Assembly (NCBI GenBank): GCA_029244985.1
Contig: JAQWQD010000017.1
Coordinates: 1 to 64,000, forward strand
Source: Gammaproteobacteria bacterium
GTDB lineage: Bacteria; Pseudomonadota; Gammaproteobacteria; Pseudomonadales; Pseudohongiellaceae
Direction: 5' to 3'
DNA length: 64,000 bases
The notes under the pieces: model-generated
Seen by the model: the letters and a program-made list of their open reading frames with translations, nothing else
What the model was told of the DNA's origin: nothing
The model's database searches: none
Position numbers and translations under genes: made by a program
Part shown: in pieces, positions 37,436 to 46,783 of the stretch
How positions within the stretch are numbered: position 1 is the stretch's first letter
How the letters are laid out: the number at the start of each line of letters is the position of its first letter

Positions 37436-38203
37436 ATGCGTGCAAATGAATTTGTTCAGAGCTACTTCGATGCTTGGAATCATCAAGACGCTCAAGGAGT
37501 CGCAGCACACTTGGTTACTAATGGCACCTATGTTGATATTCCTGAGCAACAACAACTTTCAAAAGAGAAACTCGTCGCCTATCTGGTACAATTTTTCGAT
37601 CATCAACAAGCACAATACAATGTTATTGGAGAAATTTTAGCTAGCGAAAACTCCATAGCCTTTCAATACCGAATGTCTCCTTCGGATTCTGGGGGCGTGG
37701 ATTGGTTCGGTGCAGAATTTATGACCCTGGAGGGTGATGGTGCGGTAAAAATCTCCGACTATTACGATCCAATCCATACAGTTCATTCTAATTTGAACGA
37801 AGCGCATAGCGCTGCTCTGCCGAAGTACGCCAAATCGGGATTGCATCCAAAGCAACTAATAAAGTACTCAGAAAAACTCACAAGATTAATGGAGCAAGAG
37901 AAAGTGTTTTTACAGGCTGGATTGACCCTGCCTAAATTAGCAAGAATGGTGAATTGTTCAGTCAATCACTTGTCTCAGGCTGTTAACGCCGGGTTTGGTA
38001 TGAGTTTTTTTGATTTCTTAAATAGCTACCGTATCAGTGAAGCGAAAGTCTTACTTAGCCAGCCAGAGCTGCAATCAAATGCAATTCTAGATGTGTCATT
38101 TGCAGTTGGTTTTAATTCAAATTCGGCCTTTTATTCAGCCTTCAAGAAGATGACAGGATCCACCCCCGCTCGGTTTCGTCAAGATGCCCTGGCTCGATCA
38201 TAA
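37436..38203 (+). CDS. AraC-family regulator with N-terminal SnoaL/NTF2-like domain
   Basis: 255 residues. Residues about 1-110 match the SnoaL/NTF2 small-ligand fold (FVQSYFDAWNHQDAQGVAAHL, WFGAEFMTLEGDGAVKISDYYDP). Residues about 150-250 are a double helix-turn-helix of AraC type (LTLPKLARMVNCSVNHLSQAVN, ILDVSFAVGFNSNSAFYSAFKKMTGSTPARFR). An NTF2-like sensor in front of an AraC domain is less usual than the cupin sensor; it may bind a small metabolite directly. It sits just after the cassette 2 operon and before the PuuB-like oxidase gene, either of which it may control. Confidence 0.86.
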   Translation: MRANEFVQSYFDAWNHQDAQGVAAHLVTNGTYVDIPEQQQLSKEKLVAYLVQFFDHQQAQYNVIGEILASENSIAFQYRMSPSDSGGVDWFGAEFMTLEGDGAVKISDYYDPIHTVHSNLNEAHSAALPKYAKSGLHPKQLIKYSEKLTRLMEQEKVFLQAGLTLPKLARMVNCSVNHLSQAVNAGFGMSFFDFLNSYRISEAKVLLSQPELQSNAILDVSFAVGFNSNSAFYSAFKKMTGSTPARFRQDALARS

Positions 38204-38428
38204 AAGACCACCGAGCTCCCATTTGCAGGTTTTTGGTGGGTTCCCTGGCTTAGTAACTAATCATCAGCAGGATTCTCGTTGCCGATAGGATAAGATGTGT
38301 TGAGAATCAATTCTGTCGTATGGTAAATAGTTGATTTCGCTGCCATCAGTAATTGGTAGGATTGAAAGAAATCGCGTTGCAGTAAGCAATGTTCATTAAG
38401 AAAATTTAAAGAAGAGCAAAATCTCTCA

Positions 38429-39709
38429 ATGATACAAACTCCGCAACCACACACTGGTTCCTACTACGCTGCAACTGCGAATCGGTTAACCGAATACTCT
38501 TCACTTAAAGGTGAGCAAACTGCTGACGTTTGTATCATAGGCGCTGGATTTACTGGTATCTCTACAGCGCTTTTTCTGGCTGAGCGTGGATATAAAGTTA
38601 CAGTCGTAGAAGCCAACAAGATCGGCTGGGGGGCATCAGGGCGTAATGGCGGACAAATGATTGGCGGTATATCCGGCGAAGCGAAATTGGCGAAGTCAAT
38701 CGGCAGAGAGGGTGAAAAAATTCTCTGGGATATGAGTTGGGCAGGCCACGATATCATCCGCGAGAGAGTAAAAACTTATAACATAGACTGCGATTTGAAA
38801 TCTGGTTATGTGGATGTCGCTATAAAACCTCGACATGTCGCTGACTTGCAAGCGTGGAGAGATCAGTTGGAGAGACTCGATTTTCCTCATGAGTTCAAGT
38901 TGCTGTCGCAACAAGAGACGGAAGAGTCATTAGGAACAAAAGCTTATATCGGAGCACTCCAGAATCAGGGCAACGGGCATCTGCATCCGCTCAATCTTTG
39001 CCTCGGAGAGGCTGAAGCGGCTGCTTCACTAGGGGCACATATATTCGAGCAGTCACCTGTTATTGATATTGAGAAGGGCCTCAAGCCCAGAGTTCTTACT
39101 TCAAAAGGTTCGATAACGGCTGACTTTGTAGTGCTAGCTGGAAACGCCTACCATTTTTTAGATGCCAAACTTCGCGGTATCATGTTTCCGGTTAATAGTT
39201 TTATAACGGCGACAGAGCCTCTTTCCGAAGAGCTAGAACTTTCAGTTAACCCCAATGATTGGGCTGTGTGTGACCCAAATTATATACTAGAATATTATCG
39301 ATTGAGCGCAGACAAGAGATTGCTTTTCGGGGGCAGGTGTAATTATTTTGGAAATGACCCTGATGAGATAAAGAGGCGGCTCAGGCCACGACTTCTGAAA
39401 ACTTATCCTCAACTTAAAATTACTAACTTAGAATTTGCATGGGGTGGAACGATCGGTGTCCCTATTAATAGAGTTCCACAAATGGGCAGACTTTCAGAAA
39501 ATATATTTTATTCACAAGGATATTCTGGCCACGGTGTAAATGTGACTCATTTGGCAGGGCAGATAATGGCTGATGCAGTAGCAGGAACTTTTGAGCGTTT
39601 CGATATGTTTGCCAAGATGAAAACACTAAAACTGCCAGGTCAGCATACCTTTGCTCGACAGATGGTGGCGCTAGGAATGATGTACTACAAGATAAAAGAT
39701 AGTCTGTAA
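38429..39709 (+). CDS. PuuB-like FAD-dependent amine oxidase (DAO family)
   Basis: 426 residues of the D-amino acid oxidase/glycine oxidase fold. The FAD site is GAGFTGISTALFLAERG with GASGRNGGQMIGG, as in gamma-glutamylputrescine oxidase (PuuB). The N-terminal SYYAATAN and C-terminal YSGHGVN are also PuuB-like. PuuB oxidises gamma-glutamyl-amines to aldehydes with release of ammonia and H2O2. A same-length paralogue at 58130 lies beside a PuuA-like synthetase, supporting a gamma-glutamyl amine substrate. This copy precedes two membrane proteins and faces an aldehyde dehydrogenase that could take its product. Confidence 0.9.
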   Translation: MIQTPQPHTGSYYAATANRLTEYSSLKGEQTADVCIIGAGFTGISTALFLAERGYKVTVVEANKIGWGASGRNGGQMIGGISGEAKLAKSIGREGEKILWDMSWAGHDIIRERVKTYNIDCDLKSGYVDVAIKPRHVADLQAWRDQLERLDFPHEFKLLSQQETEESLGTKAYIGALQNQGNGHLHPLNLCLGEAEAAASLGAHIFEQSPVIDIEKGLKPRVLTSKGSITADFVVLAGNAYHFLDAKLRGIMFPVNSFITATEPLSEELELSVNPNDWAVCDPNYILEYYRLSADKRLLFGGRCNYFGNDPDEIKRRLRPRLLKTYPQLKITNLEFAWGGTIGVPINRVPQMGRLSENIFYSQGYSGHGVNVTHLAGQIMADAVAGTFERFDMFAKMKTLKLPGQHTFARQMVALGMMYYKIKDSL

Positions 39710-39760
39710 TTGTTATAACTAAACTAAAGAGCAAAGCTCTGAAGAGCGGACCTAAATTTG

Positions 39761-40435
39761 ATGGCAACGAGTAAATTGAGGTTATTACAAGCGCCAATTC
39801 TAAACGGCTGGAAACTATTTCTATTGGTTACAATGCCTGTTTCGCTGGTAGTAATTGTGCAAATGTTTGGAACTAACTACGCTACTGCTGCAGGCGTATC
39901 TTCTCTTATTCAATTGTCTGTGCGCTTTGCGGTACCTTTGCTATATCTTACTTTTGCCGCTTCATCTTTATATATTTTGACACCTAATGATTTTAGTCGC
40001 TGGTTACTTCGAAATAGAAAATATTTCGGCTTGTGTTTTGCGTCGGCCATGGTTTGGCAGGGAATTTTTATACTTTGGCTGGTGGGAATCCATACCGACT
40101 ATTATGTTGGTCAGGTTTATGTATTAAGCGATGCAATAGAAGGAGTGGCTGGCTATACAGTTCTTTTACTGATGACTATTACGTCTTTTAAATTTGGTCG
40201 TAAGCATTTAACAGGAAAGCAATGGCGTTATCTTCATAAGTTTGGGATCTATTACATCTGGGCTTATGCATGGAGCTCATATTGGTTTGCTGTGTACTAT
40301 TACAGCTCGCCCAATAGTGTTGATTTTTTGTATTATTGGACCGGACTTCTGGCATGGGGATTAAGGGCGGCAGCCTGGAGCAAACAGCAGGCAGAAAACC
40401 AGTTAAAACAAAATGAAAAACTAAAAACCATCTAG
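39761..40435 (+). CDS. Multi-pass membrane protein, possibly ferric-reductase-like
   Basis: 224 residues from the ATG at 39761 (a TTG one codon upstream is less likely). Five or six hydrophobic segments are apparent. His residues occur at helix ends (LVGIHTDYY, RKHLTGKQW, YLHKFGIYYIW), a pattern reminiscent of heme-binding ferric reductase/MsrQ-like transmembrane domains. The match is not strong. It follows the PuuB-like oxidase by 51 bases and precedes a small membrane protein. Function not assigned. Confidence 0.62.
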   Translation: MATSKLRLLQAPILNGWKLFLLVTMPVSLVVIVQMFGTNYATAAGVSSLIQLSVRFAVPLLYLTFAASSLYILTPNDFSRWLLRNRKYFGLCFASAMVWQGIFILWLVGIHTDYYVGQVYVLSDAIEGVAGYTVLLLMTITSFKFGRKHLTGKQWRYLHKFGIYYIWAYAWSSYWFAVYYYSSPNSVDFLYYWTGLLAWGLRAAAWSKQQAENQLKQNEKLKTI

Positions 40436-40450
40436 CAATGGAATATTGTC

Positions 40451-40684
40451 GTGAGTAAATTGATGAAAATTACGCTAAATTTTGTTGGAGTAATAGCTGT
40501 TTTGGTAGGAATTTATGCATCAATTTTTGGCCGTGACTGGAGTGAATGGGTCTATGCTGCCTATGATGGCGTGACGATAATTGAATCTATTGAATCTATA
40601 GTACCTTATTTTCCTTTCGTGCCTTTTTGGCCGTTGGGACTAGTCTTGGTAGGTGCTTTATTTATTATTACGGATAACAAATAG
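40451..40684 (+). CDS. Small membrane protein
   Basis: 77 residues from a GTG start, 15 bases after the larger membrane protein. Two hydrophobic segments (about 6-25 and 56-73) flank a polar, aromatic loop with YDGVTIIESIES. The close spacing suggests both membrane proteins are made together. Not recognised. Confidence 0.55.
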   Translation: MSKLMKITLNFVGVIAVLVGIYASIFGRDWSEWVYAAYDGVTIIESIESIVPYFPFVPFWPLGLVLVGALFIITDNK

Positions 40685-40709
40685 CCGCTTTTATTCTAAT
40701 CGTTATTCC

Positions 40710-42143
40710 TTATTTGATTTGTGCCGCTGCTCCGATAATGGTTTTTAATTCTAGATAGTCTTCAAATCCATATTCTGCAAATTCCCTACCGTTGCCTGAT
40801 TGTTTGAAGCCGCCGAAGGGGACATCAAAACTGCCTTCCTCACCATTTAGATAAACCGATCCTGCACGTACGTGAGAAGCAATCAATCTGGCCCGGTTTG
40901 GGCTGCCAGAAACATATGCGCACAAACCATAAGGTGTGTCGTTAGCAATGCGGATGGCGTCTTGCTCATCTCGATAAGGGATTATCACCAGAACAGGGCC
41001 GAATATTTCTTCTCTGGCAATTCTGGCTTCATTTTTTACGTTGCAAAATATTGTAGGCCGGACGAAATAACCTTGTTCCAATCCCTCTGGAAGTCCAAGG
41101 CCACCGCACGCGAGTTCGCAGCCTTCTGCTATCCCAATTTGAATGAGTCTTTGAATTTTTTCAAAATGTTGTTGGCTCACTACCGGCCCTAGATCCGTAG
41201 TTGGCTGACTAGGATCCCCAACTACTAATTTTTTGGCCGCAGCTATAGCTATCTCTCTCGCTTTGTCATGTAAGGATTCTGGAATTAGAAGACGAGTAGG
41301 CGCATCGCATGATTGACCGCTATTTGAAAAACAAGATCGGACACCTGTGCTTATTGCCGTTTCTAAATCAGCATCATCAAGAATAATGTTGGGTGATTTT
41401 CCTCCTAGTTCCTGTGTGACGCGTTTTACTGATATTGCTGCTGTTTGGGCAACCTCAATACCTGCTCTTGTGGAGCCAGTAAAAGAAACCATATCAACAT
41501 CAGGGTGCGCTGCTAACGCGGTTCCAACTGTTGCCCCATCGCCGTTTACAAGATTGAAGACTCCTGCCGGCACGCCTGCTTTGTGTAGAACTTCTGCAAA
41601 TAAGTATGCAGAAAAAGGAGCTATTTCACTTGGTTTCAGAACCATAGTACAACCCATAGCTAAGGCCGGCGCTACTTTGCAGACTATTTGATTTATGGGC
41701 CAGTTCCATGGAGTAATAAGTGCGCATACTCCAATAGGTTCCTTGTAAATCTGAGCGTTTTCTTTTTTCTCGAGGAATTTAAAGTTCGCCAATGCTGTAA
41801 TAGTGGCTTCTAAGTGCCCATTTCCACAGGCCGCTTGTTCTTGAGAGGAAAATAGATTAGGTGACCCCATTTCTTCAGTGATAGCGTTGGCGATTTCATC
41901 ATAACGACACAAAAATTCAGCGAGGATATTCTCTAGTAGTTCTAATCTTTCTTGGGGCTGCGAAACTGAGAACTTTGGGAAAGCATTCTTCGCTGCCGCA
42001 ACAGCGTTGTCTACGTCTACGGTGGAACCCAAGGAAATAATTCCGGCGATTGACTCAGTGGACGGATTTATGACTTCCAATTCATCTGGCTTGTTGGGTT
42101 CCACCCACTGTCCATTGATATAAAAATGTTTGTAATGGCGCAT
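40710..42143 (-). CDS. NAD(P)-dependent aldehyde dehydrogenase
   Basis: 477 residues, full-length ALDH. Landmarks: TPWNWP (144-149), FTGSTRAG (221-228), general base E245 in ELGGKSP and nucleophile C279 in NSGQSC. It resembles the broad group of amine-derived aldehyde dehydrogenases (betaine aldehyde, gamma-aminobutyraldehyde, PuuC-like). It is convergent with the PuuB-like oxidase unit, 25 bases from the small membrane protein gene. Together they could turn an amine into an acid. Downstream of the MATE gene on the same strand. Confidence 0.9.
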   Translation of the reverse strand: MRHYKHFYINGQWVEPNKPDELEVINPSTESIAGIISLGSTVDVDNAVAAAKNAFPKFSVSQPQERLELLENILAEFLCRYDEIANAITEEMGSPNLFSSQEQAACGNGHLEATITALANFKFLEKKENAQIYKEPIGVCALITPWNWPINQIVCKVAPALAMGCTMVLKPSEIAPFSAYLFAEVLHKAGVPAGVFNLVNGDGATVGTALAAHPDVDMVSFTGSTRAGIEVAQTAAISVKRVTQELGGKSPNIILDDADLETAISTGVRSCFSNSGQSCDAPTRLLIPESLHDKAREIAIAAAKKLVVGDPSQPTTDLGPVVSQQHFEKIQRLIQIGIAEGCELACGGLGLPEGLEQGYFVRPTIFCNVKNEARIAREEIFGPVLVIIPYRDEQDAIRIANDTPYGLCAYVSGSPNRARLIASHVRAGSVYLNGEEGSFDVPFGGFKQSGNGREFAEYGFEDYLELKTIIGAAAQIK

Positions 42144-42195
42144 CTAATTGGTCTCTGGAATTATTGTTGAGAAGATCCAGCTTCTTTCCGCTGAG

Positions 42196-43563
42196 TTAAT
42201 CTGTCAGAGCTCGAGAGCTTAATACATCACTAGTCACAATTCTTTCTGGTGTATTGTTTGCAAAGAAAGTAACAGCGAGTAAAAAAGTTAAAAATTCTGC
42301 TATGGGTACTGATATGAATATACCTATATCTCCAAAAAGTTGTGGCAACGTAAAGAGAAACAGAAGGGGGAGTAATAGGCTTCGGGATAGGGCGATTGAC
42401 GCTGACTGCAGTGGTCTATGGCAAGCAGTAAAATAGGCAGTTAGGCAAATATTGACTCCGCTGAACACAAAAGCTGGCCAAAAAAAGCTAACAAATTTAA
42501 TGGCAATCTCTGTTGTTGCTGTTTCTCCCGGTTTTAGAAAAATATTGATTAGTAGCTCAGTCGATACCAGCAAGATACCACATACACACAAAGCAATGAT
42601 CAACATGGAAAGCAGGGCGGTGCTAATATAAGCAGAGATCTTGTGGGCTTGTCTCGCGCCGAAATTTTTACTCACTAGCGGTTCAATGGATTCACCTATA
42701 CCGTAATAAATCATAATTCCAATAAAAAACAGGTAATTAACAATTGTATATGCAGCTACGCCTTCAACCCCTAGCCTAGAAATCATTATCCAATTAAGTA
42801 ATAGAGTTGTAAGCCCTGCAGAAATTTCGTTAACGAATTCTGAAAAACCATTAATAACTGCCTTGAAAATTTCACGCCAGTTTCCTGTAAGGCTAGTTGG
42901 TTTGAGCTTGGTGTCAGCTCTTAAAAAATAAGGTACCAAAACAAAGAATACAATTGAATGAGCGATCCCGGTTGCGTAAGCGGCCCCCTGAATTCCCAAG
43001 TCCAGCATAACAATAAAACACCAATCGAGAACTACGTTTAGTAATGCACTAATTAATAGTGCCGAAGAAGCCAATAATGGGTTGTTATCAACCCGAACGA
43101 AATAGTACAAACAGAAACCAAGTAGAAATGTGGGTGCACAAGGAAAAATAACAGTAAGGTAGCTAGAAGCTAGAGGAGCTAATTGTTCATTGGCACCAAG
43201 GGCGCGAACGATTGGATCAAGAAAGAGTATCCCAAGAGTGGCGCTGGCTAAAGAAAAGATTAGCGTGCATGTGAGAGCTTTTGTAAAGATAGATTTTGCA
43301 GCTGCAAGGTTATTTTGCCCCAGATATTTGCCAGCAATCACAGAACTTCCAACAGAGAGCATGGTGACAACGGAAAATAAGCCAGACCAAACTGGCATAG
43401 CGATATTGACTGCTGCCAGTGCCTGCGAGCCGACATAGTTACCAAGAAAAATGCCATCAATCATGAATGCGGATGACATCGCAAGTAATCCAAACACGGC
43501 TGGAACAGCATAATGGAAGAATACCCGGAGCACGTTGCCATGAATTGGGTCGTACTTGGACAT
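42196..43563 (-). CDS. MATE-family efflux transporter
   Basis: 455 residues with 12 hydrophobic segments in two homologous halves, as in multidrug and toxic compound extrusion proteins. MFP-like polar motifs include DGIFLGNYVGSQALAAVNIAMP near the N-terminus, typical of the DinF/NorM superfamily. It exports organic cations in exchange for Na+ or H+. Lying between two aldehyde dehydrogenase genes on the same strand, it may export excess amine or aldehyde-derived products. Substrate unknown. Confidence 0.9.
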   Translation of the reverse strand: MSKYDPIHGNVLRVFFHYAVPAVFGLLAMSSAFMIDGIFLGNYVGSQALAAVNIAMPVWSGLFSVVTMLSVGSSVIAGKYLGQNNLAAAKSIFTKALTCTLIFSLASATLGILFLDPIVRALGANEQLAPLASSYLTVIFPCAPTFLLGFCLYYFVRVDNNPLLASSALLISALLNVVLDWCFIVMLDLGIQGAAYATGIAHSIVFFVLVPYFLRADTKLKPTSLTGNWREIFKAVINGFSEFVNEISAGLTTLLLNWIMISRLGVEGVAAYTIVNYLFFIGIMIYYGIGESIEPLVSKNFGARQAHKISAYISTALLSMLIIALCVCGILLVSTELLINIFLKPGETATTEIAIKFVSFFWPAFVFSGVNICLTAYFTACHRPLQSASIALSRSLLLPLLFLFTLPQLFGDIGIFISVPIAEFLTFLLAVTFFANNTPERIVTSDVLSSRALTD

Positions 43564-43639
43564 TGACTACTCTATAGTTGGTCTTGTTACAATTTTGCGG
43601 ATGCCCATTATGGGCTTTAAATTAGCTTTGCTGCTAAGG

Positions 43640-45142
43640 CTATTTCATTGTAGGCATCGCGAAATCGCTTCCTTGGCGTATTCCCGCGGGCCATCTGGCT
43701 GTCATTGTTTTCATCCGTGTGTTGAAACGTACACCATCAGGGCCGTGAACATGAAGTGGTCCAAATAGCGATCTTTTCCAGCCTCCAAAGCTATGAAATG
43801 CCATAGGAACGGGAATTGGAACATTTACCCCTACCATTCCAACTTGAATACTGTGTGCAAACTGTCGCGCGCTGTCCCCATCTCGAGTAAAAATTGTAGT
43901 TCCATTACCATATTCATGATTATTAATGAGTCGACAACCATCATTAAAATTTTCAACTCTTACTATGCACAGTACTGGCCCAAAAATTTCTTCTTTGTAG
44001 ATCCGCATTGATTCTGTAACCTGATCAAATAAACATCCTCCTAAGAAGTAGCCGGCTTCGGGGCCTTCATGTATAAAATTTCTACCATCTACAATTAGCG
44101 TTGCTCCTTCTTCAATACCCAGATCGATATAACCTTTCACTTTGTCTAAATGTTGCTTACTTACCAGAGGTCCCATTTCGGCTTCAATATCTGTGCCAGG
44201 TTTAACTTTTAAATTTTCAACTCTTGGTTTCAATTTTTTCAATAGCGTGTCCGCGGCTTCATCCCCCACACAAACTACTACTGAGATCGCCATGCATCTT
44301 TCGCCGGCAGACCCATAAGCGGCGCCTATTAGCGCATCAACAGCTTGATTCATGTCCGCGTCTGGCATGATGAGCATGTGGTTCTTAGCGCCACCCAATG
44401 CTTGAACTCTTTTTCCATTCTCACTCGCTCTAGCATATATGTATTGAGCTATTGGTGTGGAGCCTACAAAACTGACTGCTTCAACAGAATTATGTGACAA
44501 TAATGCGTCGACGGCTTCTTTATCACCATGCACCACATTAAATACACCGTCAGGTAAGCCAGCTTGTTTAAGTAATTCGGCAATAAAAATTGCCGGAGAA
44601 GGATCTTTCTCTGAAGGTTTTAATATAAATGTATTTCCGCAGGCAATGGCGATAGGAAACATCCACATCGGAACCATCACTGGAAAGTTAAATGGCGTAA
44701 TTCCTGCAACTACCCCTAATGGTTGCATTTCTGACCAGGAATCCACTCCTCGCCCTACATTGACAGAATGTTCTCCTTTGAGTAAGTGTGGAATTCCACA
44801 AGCAAACTCAACAACCTCAAGTCCTCGAGTTATTTCACCAGCGGCGTCATTTAATACCTTCCCATGTTCGGCCGTTATCATTTCAGCGAGCTTTCCCTGA
44901 TTAGCTTCAACCAGTTGCTTAAATTTAAAAAGTATCCGTGCGCGATTTAATGGTGTTGTTTCTGACCATGCAGAAAAGGCAGTTTTGGCGGCAGCTACAG
45001 CGGTGTTAACCTCATTAGCGTCTGCAAGAGAGACACGTGCAGATTCGATCCCTGTTGCTGGATTAAATACAATCGCTTCCCTGCCGCTGGCCCCAGGCAT
45101 GAGTGCTCCGTCAACAAAGTGTTCTATTTTCTTAATCATCAT
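43640..45142 (-). CDS. mmsA: CoA-acylating methylmalonate/malonate-semialdehyde dehydrogenase
   Basis: 500 residues, the usual size. Nucleophile C283 is in GSAGERCMA. Where other ALDHs have ELGG, this has ALGGAKNH, so the general-base Glu is absent, which is diagnostic of the CoA-dependent MmsA class. It converts malonate semialdehyde to acetyl-CoA and CO2, or methylmalonate semialdehyde to propionyl-CoA. It diverges from an omega-aminotransferase over a perfect inverted repeat. That pairing is typical of beta-alanine catabolism: transamination to malonate semialdehyde, then oxidation. Two adjacent Met codons at the start leave the exact first residue open. Confidence 0.94.
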   Translation of the reverse strand: MMIKKIEHFVDGALMPGASGREAIVFNPATGIESARVSLADANEVNTAVAAAKTAFSAWSETTPLNRARILFKFKQLVEANQGKLAEMITAEHGKVLNDAAGEITRGLEVVEFACGIPHLLKGEHSVNVGRGVDSWSEMQPLGVVAGITPFNFPVMVPMWMFPIAIACGNTFILKPSEKDPSPAIFIAELLKQAGLPDGVFNVVHGDKEAVDALLSHNSVEAVSFVGSTPIAQYIYARASENGKRVQALGGAKNHMLIMPDADMNQAVDALIGAAYGSAGERCMAISVVVCVGDEAADTLLKKLKPRVENLKVKPGTDIEAEMGPLVSKQHLDKVKGYIDLGIEEGATLIVDGRNFIHEGPEAGYFLGGCLFDQVTESMRIYKEEIFGPVLCIVRVENFNDGCRLINNHEYGNGTTIFTRDGDSARQFAHSIQVGMVGVNVPIPVPMAFHSFGGWKRSLFGPLHVHGPDGVRFNTRMKTMTARWPAGIRQGSDFAMPTMK

Positions 45143-45209
45143 TATCCTTTAGAAAGCAGGATTAGTTTTTAGTCCAACTCCGCTACTTAATTTGTTGTCT
45201 TAATTACTA

Positions 45210-45236
45210 TTGATAGAATACCAAAAATTCTATCAA
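45210..45236. promoter_or_regulatory. Perfect inverted repeat between mmsA and aminotransferase
   Basis: TTGATAGAAT (45210-45219) and ATTCTATCAA (45227-45236) are exact inverse copies separated by 7 bases. The element lies about 70 bases from mmsA and 80-110 from the aminotransferase start, in an AT-rich divergent promoter region. It is a likely operator for a dimeric regulator acting on both genes. The regulator is not identified. Confidence 0.72.
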
Positions 45237-45319
45237 TTTAATTTTATAGTATTAAAATATTACTCCTTATTTAAAGTACTACACGTAAGGTGTATATATT
45301 GCTGAATAGAGATATAAAT

Positions 45320-46708
45320 ATGAATAGCAAGCAGCAAATGGATATTACTGAATTACAAAAACTCGACTCTCAGCACCATTTGCATCCATTTACTGACGCA
45401 AAAGAGCTCAAGGAGCAAGGGACTCGAATCATTGTCAAAGCTGATGGTGTTTATATATGGGATGCACAAGACAATAAACTGCTAGATGGCATGGCAGGGC
45501 TTTGGTGTGTTAACGCGGGTTATGGGCGCAAAGAAATAGCAGAAGCGGCCTATGAGCAGCTTCAACGACTACCTTACTACAATAGTTTTTTCCAATGCAC
45601 TACTCCACCAGCAATTGAGCTTGCCACTTTGCTAGCTGAGCTCGCACCAGCCCACATAAACCATGTTTTTTTCACAGGATCAGGGTCAGAAAGCAATGAC
45701 ACGGTGGTTCGGATGGTACGTCGTTTCTGGGACTTAAAGGGTGAACCGCAAAAGTCGGTAATCATAAGCCGCAAGAATGCCTACCATGGATCAACTATGG
45801 CCGGCGCCAGCTTGGGTGGAATGAGGTTTATGCATGAGCAAGGTGGACTGCCGTTACCGGGCATTGTGCATATCGATCAACCGTACTGGTTCGGTGAAGC
45901 TGGTGAACTTGATAAACAAGAGTTCGGGTTGAAAGTTGCCCGACAGCTTGAAGAAAAAATTCTTCAACTAGGGCTTGATCGGGTGGCTGCCTTCATTGCT
46001 GAACCAATCCAAGGAGCAGGAGGAGTGATCATACCCCCTGATAGCTATTGGCCGGAGATTCAAAGAATTTGTGATAAGTACGATATTTTGTTAATCGTGG
46101 ATGAAGTAATTTGCGGTTTTGGTCGGACAGGAAAATGGTTCGGTTCAGATTATTACAATATAACGCCAGACCTCATGTCCATAGCGAAAGGTTTAACATC
46201 GGGATACTTGCCCATGGGCGGTGTAATGGTGAGCGATCGTGTTGCCGAAGAGCTGATTAGTAAAGGGGGTGAATTAGCTCATGGTTATACTTATTCTGGT
46301 CATCCAGTCGCAGCCGCGGTAGCGCTAGCTAATGTAAAGATATTGCGAGATGAAGGAATTGTTGAAACTGTAGACACGGACACAGGGCCTTATTTACAAA
46401 GGCGCTGGCAAGAGCTTGGAGAACATTCACTGGTTGGTGAGTCCCGCGGCGTCGGATTTCTCGGTGCGCTTGAATTAGTTAGCGACAAGCTAGCAAGGGC
46501 CCGCTATCCCAATAGTGGTAAAGTAGGTGGTTTATGCCGCGACATTAGCATTAAAAATGGACTCGTGATGCGGGCAGTTGGAGATACGATGATTATATCT
46601 CCGCCGCTTGTTGCAAATCGAGAGCATATTGATGAATTAGTAGACAAGGCTAAGCTCACATTGGATCAAACTCTAGAGCACATACCTTCAATAAAATTTG
46701 ATGAATAA
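45320..46708 (+). CDS. Class III omega-amino acid:pyruvate aminotransferase
   Basis: 462 residues from the ATG at 45320; upstream in-frame GTG 45290 and TTG 45299 (AAGG before it) are alternatives. Fold type I PLP enzyme of the class III group with GMAGLWCVNAGYG, SGSESNDTVVRMVRRF, DEVICGFGRTG and the PLP lysine K290 in SIAKGLTSGYLP. The group moves amino groups from beta-alanine, GABA, putrescine-type amines or (AGXT2) dimethylarginine to pyruvate. The divergent mmsA points to beta-alanine. Alanine formed could be recycled by alanine dehydrogenase at 16980. Followed by a 2-oxoglutarate hydroxylase-like gene. Confidence 0.92.
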   Translation: MNSKQQMDITELQKLDSQHHLHPFTDAKELKEQGTRIIVKADGVYIWDAQDNKLLDGMAGLWCVNAGYGRKEIAEAAYEQLQRLPYYNSFFQCTTPPAIELATLLAELAPAHINHVFFTGSGSESNDTVVRMVRRFWDLKGEPQKSVIISRKNAYHGSTMAGASLGGMRFMHEQGGLPLPGIVHIDQPYWFGEAGELDKQEFGLKVARQLEEKILQLGLDRVAAFIAEPIQGAGGVIIPPDSYWPEIQRICDKYDILLIVDEVICGFGRTGKWFGSDYYNITPDLMSIAKGLTSGYLPMGGVMVSDRVAEELISKGGELAHGYTYSGHPVAAAVALANVKILRDEGIVETVDTDTGPYLQRRWQELGEHSLVGESRGVGFLGALELVSDKLARARYPNSGKVGGLCRDISIKNGLVMRAVGDTMIISPPLVANREHIDELVDKAKLTLDQTLEHIPSIKFDE

Positions 46709-46783
46709 TCGAAGTGCTTGGCGTTGAACTAACTGCATGAAGGCGTATATTCCAGATTAGTTATTTTTAGGGCAGGTAGTGAG

